A DNA stretch of 64,000 bases. It comes from CAZTHM01 sp041946825. GTDB taxonomy: Bacteria > Acidobacteriota > Terriglobia > UBA7540. The translations under genes were made by a program, and so were the position numbers. How positions within the stretch are numbered: the first letter of the stretch is position 1; each line of letters opens with the position of its first letter. The stretch spans positions 62,001 to 126,000 of the forward strand of contig JBHGBD010000001.1 of the NCBI GenBank assembly GCA_041946825.1, read 5' to 3'. This document shows, piece by piece, positions 37,060 through 45,671 of this stretch. The notes beneath the pieces are model-generated. The model was not told the origin of the DNA and did no database searches. It worked only from the letters and a program-made list of their open reading frames with translations.

Positions 37060-38519
37060 AGGCTCTCCTCCTTGGGCTTTCTCAAATCGATCATCCGTTG
37101 AGCCCAGCGCAGCTCGACGGGGAAGGCGTAGATCCCCAGCCGGTAGCGCCACGCGCTGAGCGCCTGGAGCACGTGCCGGCCCCATGCGGGCAGCCGGATG
37201 TCCTGACGGGTCGGCCAGCGCGAGGCGACGACCATTTCAAAATCGTCCAGCAGGCGCTTGGCGCGGCTCCGCTGCCAGGGTGTCGCGGGATCCTTGTGGG
37301 TCACGAAATTCACCCAGCGTTCCGTCGCCCACTCATCGGGAGTTGAGGGGAAGGTGATCTTCCTTTCCACGCCTCCATACATTTCCGCGCGCTGGGGGAC
37401 GGGCGTGTAATGGTTCAGGATAATTTCCGACTGAGGATTAAGACTCTTGATCCTACGCACAAAGGCCAAGCACTCGCGCGTGTCGCGCTCGGGATCCCGC
37501 GGGTTTCCGACCACGAAGGAGAATTCCGGAACGATGCCGAAGCGGCGGATGCGCGCCGCGAGTTCCAGGGTCTGCGCGGTGGTCAGATGCTTGTTCATCT
37601 CGCGCAGCGCCCAATCGGAGCCCGATTCCGCGCCGAAGAAGATCATGGCGCAGCCGGCGCGCCGGATGGCCTCGAGCGTTGCGTCGGAATAACGCAGCAG
37701 GATGTCGATGCGGGCCTCGCACCACCAGCGCAGTCGAAGGGATTCGATTCTGTCGGCCAGCTCGCGAGCGTGGTCTTCGCGGAGGAAAAAGTTATTGTCG
37801 AAGAATTGCACCGAGTCGGCCCCGTAGGTCGAGGCCAGATGGCGCAGGATCGCCTCCGTACGCGCCGGTGACTCCAATTTCTCGCGGCTGCCGTAAGCGG
37901 AAATTACGCCGCAAAAATTGCAGGCGTAGGGGCATCCGATGCTCGCCTGGTGGACGGCGGTGCGATTTCCGAGAAACGTGCGGGCCAGGTATTTTTCCGC
38001 GGGAATTCGATGGTAGGGCAGCCAGGGGAAATCGTCAGGGCTTTTGAAGGGTCTTTCCGGATTGTGATGGTGGGCGCCGTCGCGGTCTTTGTACGAAAGT
38101 CCGGCAATGGTGGCGGTGTCGCGGTCGCCGCGCATCGCCTCGACGAGCTCGATGAAGGTTTCCTCACCCTGGCCGCGCACCGCATAGTCCACATAGGGCG
38201 CGTTGAGCGCGGCGTCGGAGTAGAGGGAGGGAAAGTAGCCGCCCCAGACAATCGATACGCCCGGAAAACGCGCGCGGATCTCGCGGCATGTGGCGACGGC
38301 GGATACCACCTGCGGGCCAGGCATCACGGTGACGGCAAGCAGGTGCGCGCCGCGCTCGCGAATGAGCCCCATGATGGTTTCAGTCGGCGCGGGATCGAGA
38401 TTCCCGTCCACAACGGCGTAGTCTTCCTTGCCCTCCAGCATCGCGCCGATGGAAAGCACCGAGAGCGGGAACCGCCGGTTCCGCGGTTTCGTCACCTTCG
38501 GGTTGTAGAGGGCGATCAT
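37056..38519 (-). CDS. Class B-type (cobalamin-binding) radical SAM enzyme, copy 1
   Basis: 487 residues from ATG 38519; longer starts fall inside the upstream methyltransferase gene. The N-terminal half is a Rossmann-like B12-binding-type domain (LSVLSIGAML, VVDGN, SIVWGGYFPSLYSD, DYAVRGQGEETFIELVEAM) without the classical DxHxxG. The radical SAM barrel has C196-x3-C200-x2-C203 in GCPYACNFC, FFGAESGSDWALREMNK and FVVGNPRDPERDTRECLAFV. The C-terminus GIYAFPVELRWAQRM is shared in pattern with two other enzymes of the cluster (42399-43898 and 43895-45406). Family members methylate or rearrange unactivated carbons (for example HpnP, BchE-like, GrsA/B). The substrate is unknown. Confidence 0.88.
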   Translation of the reverse strand: MIALYNPKVTKPRNRRFPLSVLSIGAMLEGKEDYAVVDGNLDPAPTETIMGLIRERGAHLLAVTVMPGPQVVSAVATCREIRARFPGVSIVWGGYFPSLYSDAALNAPYVDYAVRGQGEETFIELVEAMRGDRDTATIAGLSYKDRDGAHHHNPERPFKSPDDFPWLPYHRIPAEKYLARTFLGNRTAVHQASIGCPYACNFCGVISAYGSREKLESPARTEAILRHLASTYGADSVQFFDNNFFLREDHARELADRIESLRLRWWCEARIDILLRYSDATLEAIRRAGCAMIFFGAESGSDWALREMNKHLTTAQTLELAARIRRFGIVPEFSFVVGNPRDPERDTRECLAFVRRIKSLNPQSEIILNHYTPVPQRAEMYGGVERKITFPSTPDEWATERWVNFVTHKDPATPWQRSRAKRLLDDFEMVVASRWPTRQDIRLPAWGRHVLQALSAWRYRLGIYAFPVELRWAQRMIDLRKPKEESL

Positions 38520-38580
38520 GGTATTCGGTTTAGTGCAGCGCCGCCTTGTGAACGGCGAGGTTGCCGGCCAGAGATCGGCG

Positions 38581-39390
38581 CTATCGCCGCTCGAAAGTAA
38601 GGAGCACATGGTCGGCCAGGCCACGAACCAGCGGGCAGCGGCCGGCCAGGCGATCGACCGACTCCAGCAGGGTCATCACATTCGGGTATTGACGCGCGTG
38701 CCGCTCCAGGTACGACGGGGGTACAACGACACCCACGCCCTTCCACCTCCTCAGGCGGAATTCCGGAGCGAAGGTTCGCGACAACTGGCGGACCGAGCGA
38801 TAGTGAACCTGCACGCTCACACGGGCGGCGATATGCCCGGTGACGGGCCCCGGCTGCAGGCGACGGAAGGCCTTTCGCGTGTCGCGCTGCGCAAGGTACC
38901 AGAGCATTTCCCAGGCGACGTAACGCCCGGCAAAGCAAAGCACCGCCGGAGCGCCGGGCTTGAGAAGTCCCGCGAGGTCGCTGGCCACCCGGCGAAGATT
39001 CTCGACGCAATTGAGCCCCGCGAAATTGGAGAACACGCCATCGAAGGGGCCCTCGCGCTGAAGTTCGGCGATGTCTTCCGTGGCGAGGACGCGGAAATCA
39101 ATTGCCGCTCGTGACCCCACGCGGGTCAGCCGGGCGCGCGCCACCTGGATCATTTGCGGCGCGACGTCACAGGCCACGACTTCGACACCTCGGTCGGCGA
39201 GATGAACGGCGTCAACGCCCGTCCCGCAATTCAGTTCGAGAATGCGCTGCCCGGGATGGAAGGCGTGGCCGAACTCGCGCCAGGTCGAACGGCGCTGGGC
39301 CTCGCCCGTCAGCGAATGCGTGAAGGACTCGTCATAGGTGGCGGCAATCGCGTCGAACGGGGCATCGTACGAACTGGCCATGGCCATCAC
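38581..39390 (-). CDS. Class I SAM-dependent methyltransferase
   Basis: 269 residues. The start is GTG 39390 or ATG 39387; both overlap the upstream radical SAM stop (GTGATGG). Motif I is ILELNCGTGVDAVHLADRGV, followed by VACDVAPQMIQVARARL, then FRVLATEDIAEL and FDGVFSNFAGLNCV. GLLKPGAPAVLCFAGR and a C-terminal extension with FRLRRWKGVGVVVPPSYLER complete it. The phrase FSNFAGLNCV resembles small-molecule C/O-methyltransferases found beside B12 radical SAM genes. It is distinct from the methyltransferase at 36286-37059, so the pathway likely has two polar methylation steps beside any radical methylations. Confidence 0.83.
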   Translation of the reverse strand: MMAMASSYDAPFDAIAATYDESFTHSLTGEAQRRSTWREFGHAFHPGQRILELNCGTGVDAVHLADRGVEVVACDVAPQMIQVARARLTRVGSRAAIDFRVLATEDIAELQREGPFDGVFSNFAGLNCVENLRRVASDLAGLLKPGAPAVLCFAGRYVAWEMLWYLAQRDTRKAFRRLQPGPVTGHIAARVSVQVHYRSVRQLSRTFAPEFRLRRWKGVGVVVPPSYLERHARQYPNVMTLLESVDRLAGRCPLVRGLADHVLLTFERR

Positions 39391-40781
39391 GACTCCACTT
39401 CCGCCATCGTGGCGCTCATCCCTTCGCGCGCTTGCGCGATCTTTATCGCCAGCTCACTTCTAAGCGCCGCATCACGACTGTTGCCGTGAGCGAGCTTACT
39501 GAGAGCATATTCGTTGCGCAGAAGCTGGTCCGCGTGGCGATAGAACTCCCGGGAGTGGCGGCCGCGAACCCGGTAGTCGCGGTCGGAGCCTTCCGCCCAG
39601 GCGCGGCCGCTCACGACGTTCGCGGCGACTTCGTCGAAATATGGCGTCCCCTTGATGGGGTAAGCGACCGTGGTGAGCACGATGTCGGGCCGGCTGCGGC
39701 TTACGTGGCGCACCGTCGCCTCGATATCCTCCAACTGCTCGCCCGCGTAGCCCCACATCAGGAACATGCCGACCTCGATCCCCTGCTCCTTGAGCAGCGC
39801 GACCGCCGACTGGACTTCCTCGACCGTCACGCCGCGCTCCATGGCGTCGAGAATGCGCTGCGAACCGCTTTCCGAACCGATCCAGACGCGAAAGCACCCG
39901 AGTTCCGCGAGCGTCGTCGCGACCCGGGCGTTCACGCGATCGGCGCGCGAAATGCACTCGAAAGGAATCTTCAGGCCGCGCCGCTTCATCTCTGCCGCGA
40001 ACTGATCAAGCCAGCCGTGATGGATGGTGAAGACGTCGTCGGCAAACCATGCCATGTCGGGTTGGTAGCGGTTGATGAGCCACTCGAGCTCATCCACGAC
40101 GGCGAGGGGTTTGCGGCGCCGGTGCGTCTTGCCGTACACCGCGTGGCTGCACCAGCGGCAGTGATAGGGGCAGCCGCGCGCCGTAATCAGTGAAATTGAG
40201 CCCGCGCCGTGGTGCTCGCGCCACGTCTCCACATAGCGCTCCATCGTGATTCGCTCGCGGTCGGGCCAGGGTTGAGCGTCGAGGTCGGCGATCTGCGCGC
40301 GGGCGGGAGTTTGGCAGACCGCGCCGGAGTCGTCGCGGAAGGCGATGCCGTTCACCTGCCGCAGCGACGCGGCTGAGTTTGACCGTAGCGCGGGGAGAAG
40401 TTCCTCAAGCGTCAGCTCGCCTTCACCGATGACGATGACGTCGGCGCCCGCGTCGAGATATTCTCGGATGTAGGCAGCCGGCTCGGGGCCGCCCACAACC
40501 GTCTTCCAGCCCGCGCCCTTCGCTCTTTTCAGAATCTCGATAACATTCGGGCGGGTCATTAGATTAGAGTAAATACCCAATACGGACGGCGGAGAAGTAT
40601 CAAGCAGACGGAAGAGTTCCGCACGCGAGGCGAACGTGGTATCGAAGATTTCAACGTCGAAGCCCTTGCCGCGAAGGTGCGATGAAAGATAAAGGATTCC
40701 CAGCGGCGCGTAGGGCTTCATGATTTGAAGCTCCTTCGCGTCTTCGTTGAGGAAATAGCCGTGGGTGAGAAGCAGGTCCAT
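39387..40781 (-). CDS. Class B-type radical SAM enzyme, copy 2
   Basis: 464 residues from ATG 40781, where the conserved family start LLTHGYFLNEDAKELQIM appears; the frame runs further upstream but only through a G/C-rich hairpin region. The B12-type domain holds MKPYAPLGILYLSSHL, VVGGPEPAAYIREYLDAG and ADVIVIGEGELTLEELLPAL. The cluster motif C204-x3-C208-x2-C211 lies in TARGCPYHCRWCSHAVYG. It is a clear paralogue of the gene just before it (40862-42355): same opening LLTHxYxL, same M-x-PYxPLGxLY, same WC-x-x-xIYG-type ending of the cluster motif. The shorter C-terminus lacks the FP-x-EL motif. Substrate unknown. Confidence 0.87.
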   Translation of the reverse strand: MDLLLTHGYFLNEDAKELQIMKPYAPLGILYLSSHLRGKGFDVEIFDTTFASRAELFRLLDTSPPSVLGIYSNLMTRPNVIEILKRAKGAGWKTVVGGPEPAAYIREYLDAGADVIVIGEGELTLEELLPALRSNSAASLRQVNGIAFRDDSGAVCQTPARAQIADLDAQPWPDRERITMERYVETWREHHGAGSISLITARGCPYHCRWCSHAVYGKTHRRRKPLAVVDELEWLINRYQPDMAWFADDVFTIHHGWLDQFAAEMKRRGLKIPFECISRADRVNARVATTLAELGCFRVWIGSESGSQRILDAMERGVTVEEVQSAVALLKEQGIEVGMFLMWGYAGEQLEDIEATVRHVSRSRPDIVLTTVAYPIKGTPYFDEVAANVVSGRAWAEGSDRDYRVRGRHSREFYRHADQLLRNEYALSKLAHGNSRDAALRSELAIKIAQAREGMSATMAEVES

Positions 40782-40813
40782 AGAGATTTTGGCAGCGCGG
40801 GCGTCTTGCCCGC

Positions 40814-40860
40814 CGGCGGTCGGGACCGCCGTGCTCCCGGTTGCCGCCCCGCCAGGCGGC
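40814..40860. repeat. Tandem GC-rich hairpins between two radical SAM genes
   Basis: CGGCGGT (40814-40820) / ACCGCCG (40825-40831) with a 4-base loop, then GCCGCC (40843-40848) / GGCGGC (40855-40860) with a 6-base loop. They fill the 80-base gap between the stop at 40862 and the start at 40781. It looks like a REP-type palindromic unit or an mRNA-stabilising/attenuating structure inside the operon. Confidence 0.5.
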
Positions 40861-40861
40861 G

Positions 40862-42355
40862 CTACACCGCGTTCGAACAGGCGAGGACGGGGAGAAGCGT
40901 CGGCTCGGAATTGCGGCACGACTGCTCCATCGCCTCGACGCGCGCCCAGAGCGCTCGGGCGCGCGCGGGAAGGCGCGAGACGTCGCACGGCTCTTGCGAG
41001 AGCCGCGCCGATTCGCGGCGCGCCTTGGGGCTCCAAATTTCGACTTCCGCGTGCAGCGCATCGCGCAAAGCGCGATAAAACTCCGTCGTATAAGCTCCCT
41101 GGAACATGACCGAGAGATCCTCACTGTCAAGCCAGTTTCGCTTCGTGCCCATTTCCTCTCGTACACGGTCGTAAAACTTCGTTCCCGGCAGCGGATACGA
41201 AACCGAGACGCCAACTTCGTCCGGGCGCGTGCGGCGCACGAGCCGGATCGTCTGCTGGATATCTTTCCACGTCTCGCCGGGATAACCGAATTGCAGGAAG
41301 TAGCCGGCGTGAATTCCGTGCTGCCGAAGGAGCTCGCGCGCCTCGCCAATCTGCTCGACGTGCGTGCCCTTGTCCATCGCGTTCAGAATTTTCTGCGAGC
41401 CCGATTCGACGCCCATCCAGACTTCCTCGCAGCCCGCGCGCTTGAGCGCTGCGACCGTTGCGGGGGTCATCAGGTCGACACGCGACTGAATCTTGAAGGG
41501 CACACGGGCATTACGGCGCTCGACTTCATTCGCAAGCTCTCCGGCCCAGCTCGCCTTCAAGGCAAAAATGTCGTCGGCGAACCAGAGGTGCTCCGCGCCG
41601 AAATCATCCTTGAGCTGCCTCATCTCCTCGGCGACGCTCGCCGCCGAGCGCAGGTGAAACGAGTCGCCGTAGATCGGCTTCGCGCACCAGTTGCACCGGT
41701 ACGGACAGCCGCGACTGGCGACGAGATTGAGCGAAAAGAAACCATGCGCCGATTTCCAGGCCCGTCGATAACGATCCATTTCAACCAGATCGCGCGCGGG
41801 AAAGGGCAGTGTGTCGAGTTCCCTGATGAGGGCACGCGGCGGAGTTCGCTGGATGTTTCCTTGCTGTTGATCGAAATACGCCAGCCCCGAAATCTCCGCC
41901 AGTTGACGCTGGTTCTCGCCGAGGAGGGATTGAGCCAGCTCCAGGAGCGTAAATTCCGATTCACCCAGCAGGGCGACATCGAAACCGCGTGCGAGATAAT
42001 CGGCGACATGATCGGAGGCGTCTGAGCCGTTGACCACGACCTTCGCGCCCGCCGCGCGCGCTGCCTCCGCCATTCGAAAAGCAATTTCGCGCATGCGGGT
42101 CAGACACATTTTGGTGAGGAAGTTAAAATTGTCTTCGTACACTGCGACCAGGCGAGGCCGGTGCCGCGCGAGGGCGGCGGGGAATCCGCGCTCGGGATCG
42201 TCGAGCATGCTGTCGAAGAGGGCCACGGAAAAGCCGTGCGAGCGCAGCACCGCCGCGGCATAGAGCGTTCCCAGCGGCGGATAGGGCTGCATCTTGCGGA
42301 CCTGCTTGCGATCATAAGCGAGGTGGTAAGAGTGAGTCAGCAATACGTCAGCCAC
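40862..42355 (-). CDS. Class B-type radical SAM enzyme, copy 3
   Basis: 497 residues from GTG 42355 with GGAG in GGGAGAG a few bases upstream. The opening is ADVLLTHSYHLAYDRKQVRK, MQPYPPLGTLYAAAVLRSHG. The B12-type domain continues with KVVVNGSDASDHVADYLARG and DVALLGESEFTLLELAQSL. The cluster cysteines are C217, C221 and C224 in SRGCPYRCNWCAKPIYG. Later come WMGVESGSQKILNAMDKGTH and FLQFGYPGETWKDIQQTIRL, typical of COG1032. It pairs with 39387-40781 as a diverged duplicate. The 43-base gap to the upstream gene suggests it stays in the same transcript. Confidence 0.88.
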   Translation of the reverse strand: MADVLLTHSYHLAYDRKQVRKMQPYPPLGTLYAAAVLRSHGFSVALFDSMLDDPERGFPAALARHRPRLVAVYEDNFNFLTKMCLTRMREIAFRMAEAARAAGAKVVVNGSDASDHVADYLARGFDVALLGESEFTLLELAQSLLGENQRQLAEISGLAYFDQQQGNIQRTPPRALIRELDTLPFPARDLVEMDRYRRAWKSAHGFFSLNLVASRGCPYRCNWCAKPIYGDSFHLRSAASVAEEMRQLKDDFGAEHLWFADDIFALKASWAGELANEVERRNARVPFKIQSRVDLMTPATVAALKRAGCEEVWMGVESGSQKILNAMDKGTHVEQIGEARELLRQHGIHAGYFLQFGYPGETWKDIQQTIRLVRRTRPDEVGVSVSYPLPGTKFYDRVREEMGTKRNWLDSEDLSVMFQGAYTTEFYRALRDALHAEVEIWSPKARRESARLSQEPCDVSRLPARARALWARVEAMEQSCRNSEPTLLPVLACSNAV

Positions 42356-42398
42356 GTATTATCTCTCCCATAATGTAACAAGACAGGCGGACACCCAT

Positions 42399-43898
42399 TC
42401 AGCACACGTCTTCCATGCGATGGCTCAGGGCCTGGCCGGTAATCAACGAACGCCGGGTGACGAGGCGTTCCGCCGCCCGGGCGATCCAGAGTTCTAATGG
42501 AAATCCAAAGCGCCCTTTGCGCAGGCGCAGGCGAAGCGGGGAGCCCAGAGCCTCACGCACCCGCTTCCCCAGCCAAGCCAGGCGCGAGCTGCTCCGGCGG
42601 AGCGAATCGTCGAGCAGGAAAACCTCCAGCATCCGTTCGAGGCGGGTTCGTTCTTCGCCCTGCAGCCACGGCAGGACATTCCTGCCCAAGGGCATGTCGG
42701 CCCATTCCTCGAGCGACTGCGGTTCTCGCACGCCCATCTCACGAAGTTGGGGCCAGATGGGAAGGCCGGGATAGGGCGTAAAAACGTTCGGCGAGAAGGT
42801 GACGTTGGGGTATTGTCGCGCTACGTCGCTCATGATGCGCAGCGTCTCCAAGCGATCGACTTCGGTTTCGCCCGGATAGCCGAAGATCAAATTGAACGTC
42901 ACGTGGATGCCGGCGCGATATGACTTTCGCGCTGTCTCGTGCATTTCGTTCAAGCGCTGATGTTTCTTATTCATCAGGGCCAGAACCCCCTGCGACGCCG
43001 ACTCGGTGCCGAAGCCCATGTGATGGACCCCGCTCTCGGCGAGCAGGCAGACATCGTCGTCGCTCATGCGCGAGAGGAAATCGGTCGAAGCCTGGAATTT
43101 CCAGTGGAACTTCACTTTGCCGGCGACGAACCCGCGGGCGATGGCGACGGCGCGCCGGATATCCACGGGAAAGTTGGAATCCAGAAAGACGACTTCGTCG
43201 AGCCGGTAACGCTTGACGAGCTCGAGGACATCGCTCACCACGCGCTCGGCGTGGTAGGCGTTGAATCGCCGCTTATAGAACACCATGTCGGTGCAGTAAT
43301 TGCAGGCGTAAGGGCATCCCACGCTGGACGCATAGCCGATGCGGCGCGCGCCGCAGGCGCGTTCGTAAGCGTCGATGTCCGCCAGGTGATAAGCGGGCGC
43401 GGGAAGGCTGTTGATGTTTTCGACCGGACGTTCGGGGTTGTGCTCAACCTCGCCGTCGCGTTTCCAGGAGGTCCCCCGCACACCGGCCAGACCTTTCCCG
43501 TCGCTGAAGCGCTGCGCGAGTTCGAGCATGGTAAGCTCGCCCTGGCCGCGCGCCACGACATCCACAAACTCAGACTGCAGCGTCTGGCCGGGAGCAAGAC
43601 TGGCGTGCCAACCGCCGAATACAATGGGCAGGTTCGGATGGGCGAGGCGAACGCGCCGTGCCACGTCCAGCCCCGTGCGAATCATGGGGCCGGTAAACAG
43701 CGAAATTCCCAGGCACAGTGCGTCATCGGTGGCGCGCGCCACCGCGCGCACAAAATCCGGCTCGATGGAGCCGTCGACGATCGTGACTCGATATCCCGCC
43801 GCCAGCAGGGGGGAGGCGATGGCCAGCACACCCGCCGGCGGGCTCAGCGGCTTGCCGGCGTAGGGGGGAAAAAACAAAACTACTTTGGGGCTCTTCAT
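42399..43898 (-). CDS. Class B-type radical SAM enzyme, copy 4
   Basis: 499 residues from ATG 43898, which overlaps the upstream stop (ATGA); TTG 43904 is less likely. N-terminal B12-type domain: VVLFFPPYAGKPLSPPAGVL, ALCLGISLFTGPMIR, IVFGGWHASLAPGQTL, DVVARGQGELTMLELA. Radical SAM cysteines C195, C199, C202 lie in VGCPYACNYCTDMVFY. Then GFGTESASQGVLALMNKKH and FNLIFGYPGETEVDRLETLR. The C-terminal domain ends with FGFPLELWIARAAERL, like the neighbour at 43895-45406 and copy 1. It is most similar in layout to 43895-45406, a tandem duplicate. Confidence 0.88.
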   Translation of the reverse strand: MKSPKVVLFFPPYAGKPLSPPAGVLAIASPLLAAGYRVTIVDGSIEPDFVRAVARATDDALCLGISLFTGPMIRTGLDVARRVRLAHPNLPIVFGGWHASLAPGQTLQSEFVDVVARGQGELTMLELAQRFSDGKGLAGVRGTSWKRDGEVEHNPERPVENINSLPAPAYHLADIDAYERACGARRIGYASSVGCPYACNYCTDMVFYKRRFNAYHAERVVSDVLELVKRYRLDEVVFLDSNFPVDIRRAVAIARGFVAGKVKFHWKFQASTDFLSRMSDDDVCLLAESGVHHMGFGTESASQGVLALMNKKHQRLNEMHETARKSYRAGIHVTFNLIFGYPGETEVDRLETLRIMSDVARQYPNVTFSPNVFTPYPGLPIWPQLREMGVREPQSLEEWADMPLGRNVLPWLQGEERTRLERMLEVFLLDDSLRRSSSRLAWLGKRVREALGSPLRLRLRKGRFGFPLELWIARAAERLVTRRSLITGQALSHRMEDVC

Positions 43899-45406
43899 GC
43901 GCAACTCGTTTGGGCCGCGGGCTCCAGCCGCTTGGCATCCACGCTGGGCTTGGCCAGGGCGACGAGGCGATTCAGTTTCTCCCTCGCCCAGAGCTCAAAA
44001 GGAAACGCGTAAACATCGTGGCGCAGGCGCCAGCGCGCCGGCACTCCGACCGACCGGTGCAGCAGCCGCCGGAACCTGTCGCGGCGGTCGGCGATGATGG
44101 GAATCCGGTCGAAGGCGATGCGCAGGTACTCGCGCATGGTCTGCACGCGCGCGTGGTCCTTGCCCTTCAGCCACGGAAGCACCGTGTAGCGCGGGAAGTA
44201 ATCGGCCCAGCCCTCCAGCGACTTCGGCACTTCGATGCCCAGCTCCTCGGCGCGGTGGATGACTGGTGCGCCGGGATAAGGTGTGAAGATGTTGGTCCAG
44301 AACTCCGCGCCCGGGAAGCGCTCGCAGACATCCAGGATGAAGTCCACCGTCTCCTGGCGTTCCTTCGCGCCTTCGCCGGGATAACCAAAGATAATATTAA
44401 ACGAAGGCCGAATACCTGCCTGCAAACAGCGCTCGGTAGCCTGATAAATGTCGGCGAAATTCTGGAATCCTTTGTTCATCAGCTTGAGGACTTTGGGCGA
44501 GGCGGATTCGACGCCTTGGCAGATTTGTTCCAGCCCGGCACGCCGCATCATGCGAAGCTGGTCGACACTCAACCGTGCGGTCAGGTTGGTGGTGGTCTGA
44601 ACGCTCCAGCGGAAGTTCGCGCCCGCGCGAATGAGCCCCTCACCGATCTTGAGACCGCGCTCGATGTCCACAAAAAAGTTGTCGTCAACCACCCAGAGCA
44701 ATTCCAGGCGATAGCGACGCGTCAGGTCCACGGTCTCTTCCACGAACTGCTCCACCGGCAGGGCGTTCCATTTGCGACCGTAAACGGCGGCGTCAGTGCA
44801 GTAGAAGCAGTTGTAAGGACACGCCTGGCTGGAGGTGTACATCGCCCAGCGCCGGCCGCAGAGGCGCTCGTAGGCGTCGAAGTCCGCGAGGTGGTAAGCC
44901 TTGGGCGGCAGGTCGACGATGGGCTTGAGCGGTCGCTCGGGTGTGTAGATCAGCTTGCCATCGCGCTTGATGCCGATGCCGGGAACGTCGTCGAGCGGGG
45001 AACCGGACTCCAGCCGCTGAACAATTTCGAGCATCGCGTCTTCGCCCTGGCCGCGCACGATGACGTCGACGTAGTCGGCTTCGAGGGTCTGCGTGGGCAG
45101 CAGCGAGGGGTGCCATCCGCCCAGGATGATGGGGAAATCCTTGTTCCAGGCTTTGACGGCGCGCGCGATCTGCACCGTCTCGCGAATCATCGGCCCGGTC
45201 ACGAGCGAGATGCCCAGGCAGAGCGCGTCTTTCACTTCTTCCAGCACACGTTCCTGAAAATGCGGCGTGATGGTTGAGTCGACGATTTTGATGCTGTACC
45301 CGGCTCGCAGGAGCGGCGTGGAGACAGCCAGGATGCCGAGTGGCGCCGTGGCCTCCTGGCTGGAAAACGCCGGAAAGAAAAAGACAATCTTTTTTGAAGG
45401 TCTCAC
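43895..45406 (-). CDS. Class B-type radical SAM enzyme, copy 5
   Basis: 503 residues, first gene of the tight nine-gene operon. GTG 45406 has AGGAGAGG about seven bases before it. B12-type domain: IVFFFPAFSSQEATAPLGIL, ALCLGISLVTGPMIRET, IILGGWHPSLLPTQTLEADY, DVIVRGQGEDAMLEIVQ. Cysteines C196, C200 and C203 lie in QACPYNCFYCTDAAVYG. ICQGVESASPKVLKLMNKGF and FNIIFGYPGEGAKERQETVD follow. The C-terminal YAFPFELWAREKLNRL is shared in pattern with copy 4. Reactions of the family include C-methylation of sp3 carbons, ring formation and C-C coupling, using SAM and cobalamin at a 4Fe-4S site. The actual substrate is not deducible. Confidence 0.88.
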   Translation of the reverse strand: MRPSKKIVFFFPAFSSQEATAPLGILAVSTPLLRAGYSIKIVDSTITPHFQERVLEEVKDALCLGISLVTGPMIRETVQIARAVKAWNKDFPIILGGWHPSLLPTQTLEADYVDVIVRGQGEDAMLEIVQRLESGSPLDDVPGIGIKRDGKLIYTPERPLKPIVDLPPKAYHLADFDAYERLCGRRWAMYTSSQACPYNCFYCTDAAVYGRKWNALPVEQFVEETVDLTRRYRLELLWVVDDNFFVDIERGLKIGEGLIRAGANFRWSVQTTTNLTARLSVDQLRMMRRAGLEQICQGVESASPKVLKLMNKGFQNFADIYQATERCLQAGIRPSFNIIFGYPGEGAKERQETVDFILDVCERFPGAEFWTNIFTPYPGAPVIHRAEELGIEVPKSLEGWADYFPRYTVLPWLKGKDHARVQTMREYLRIAFDRIPIIADRRDRFRRLLHRSVGVPARWRLRHDVYAFPFELWAREKLNRLVALAKPSVDAKRLEPAAQTSCA

Positions 45407-45435
45407 GCCTGAACCTCTCCTGTTGTCCTGATTCC

Positions 45436-45505
45436 TTCACTTGTCATCCTGGTCCTGAACCCGCCGCGGCGGGCTCAGCGCGACAGCGAAGGCCTCAGCT
45501 CGACA
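45436..45505. repeat. Dispersed-repeat-like segment with a 14-base perfect palindrome
   Basis: CCCGCCGCGGCGGG (45460-45473) lies inside a stretch with CTTGTCATCCTG before it and CGACAGCGAAGGCCT after it. The outer words resemble the 'GTCATCCTG...AGCGAAGG' short dispersed repeat seen in many environmental bacterial genomes. It sits in the 265-base gap ahead of the radical SAM operon. Identity as a repeat is inferred from one copy. Confidence 0.45.
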
Positions 45506-45671
45506 TTCTCAGAATCATCTTCAGACCATCACGCCCTGACGCTCGATTAATGACCCATGCCAGAATAGGCGCGCGGCGGGGAGGGAGTGTCATCGCGTGT
45601 CCCTTACGCTGCAAAAAAGTTGTCAAGGAGACAAAGGTGAGAGAGGCGGGGAGTGGCCGCAAGCGGGGTGG

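Noticed and set aside
43910..45277. Plus-strand open frame (455 codons) opposite the fifth B12-type radical SAM gene
   Set aside because: The minus-strand frame carries the cysteine motif and family sequence; the other is an antisense shadow.
45621..45626. Perfect TTGACA on the minus strand upstream of the radical SAM operon
   Set aside because: No -10-like sequence lies 16-18 bases downstream, so it is not called a promoter.
45407..45671. Cobalamin riboswitch ahead of the radical SAM operon
   Set aside because: I looked for the conserved B12-box (GCCACTG) and a surrounding multi-stem layout on the minus strand; only a partial GCCACT word occurs and no convincing structure.
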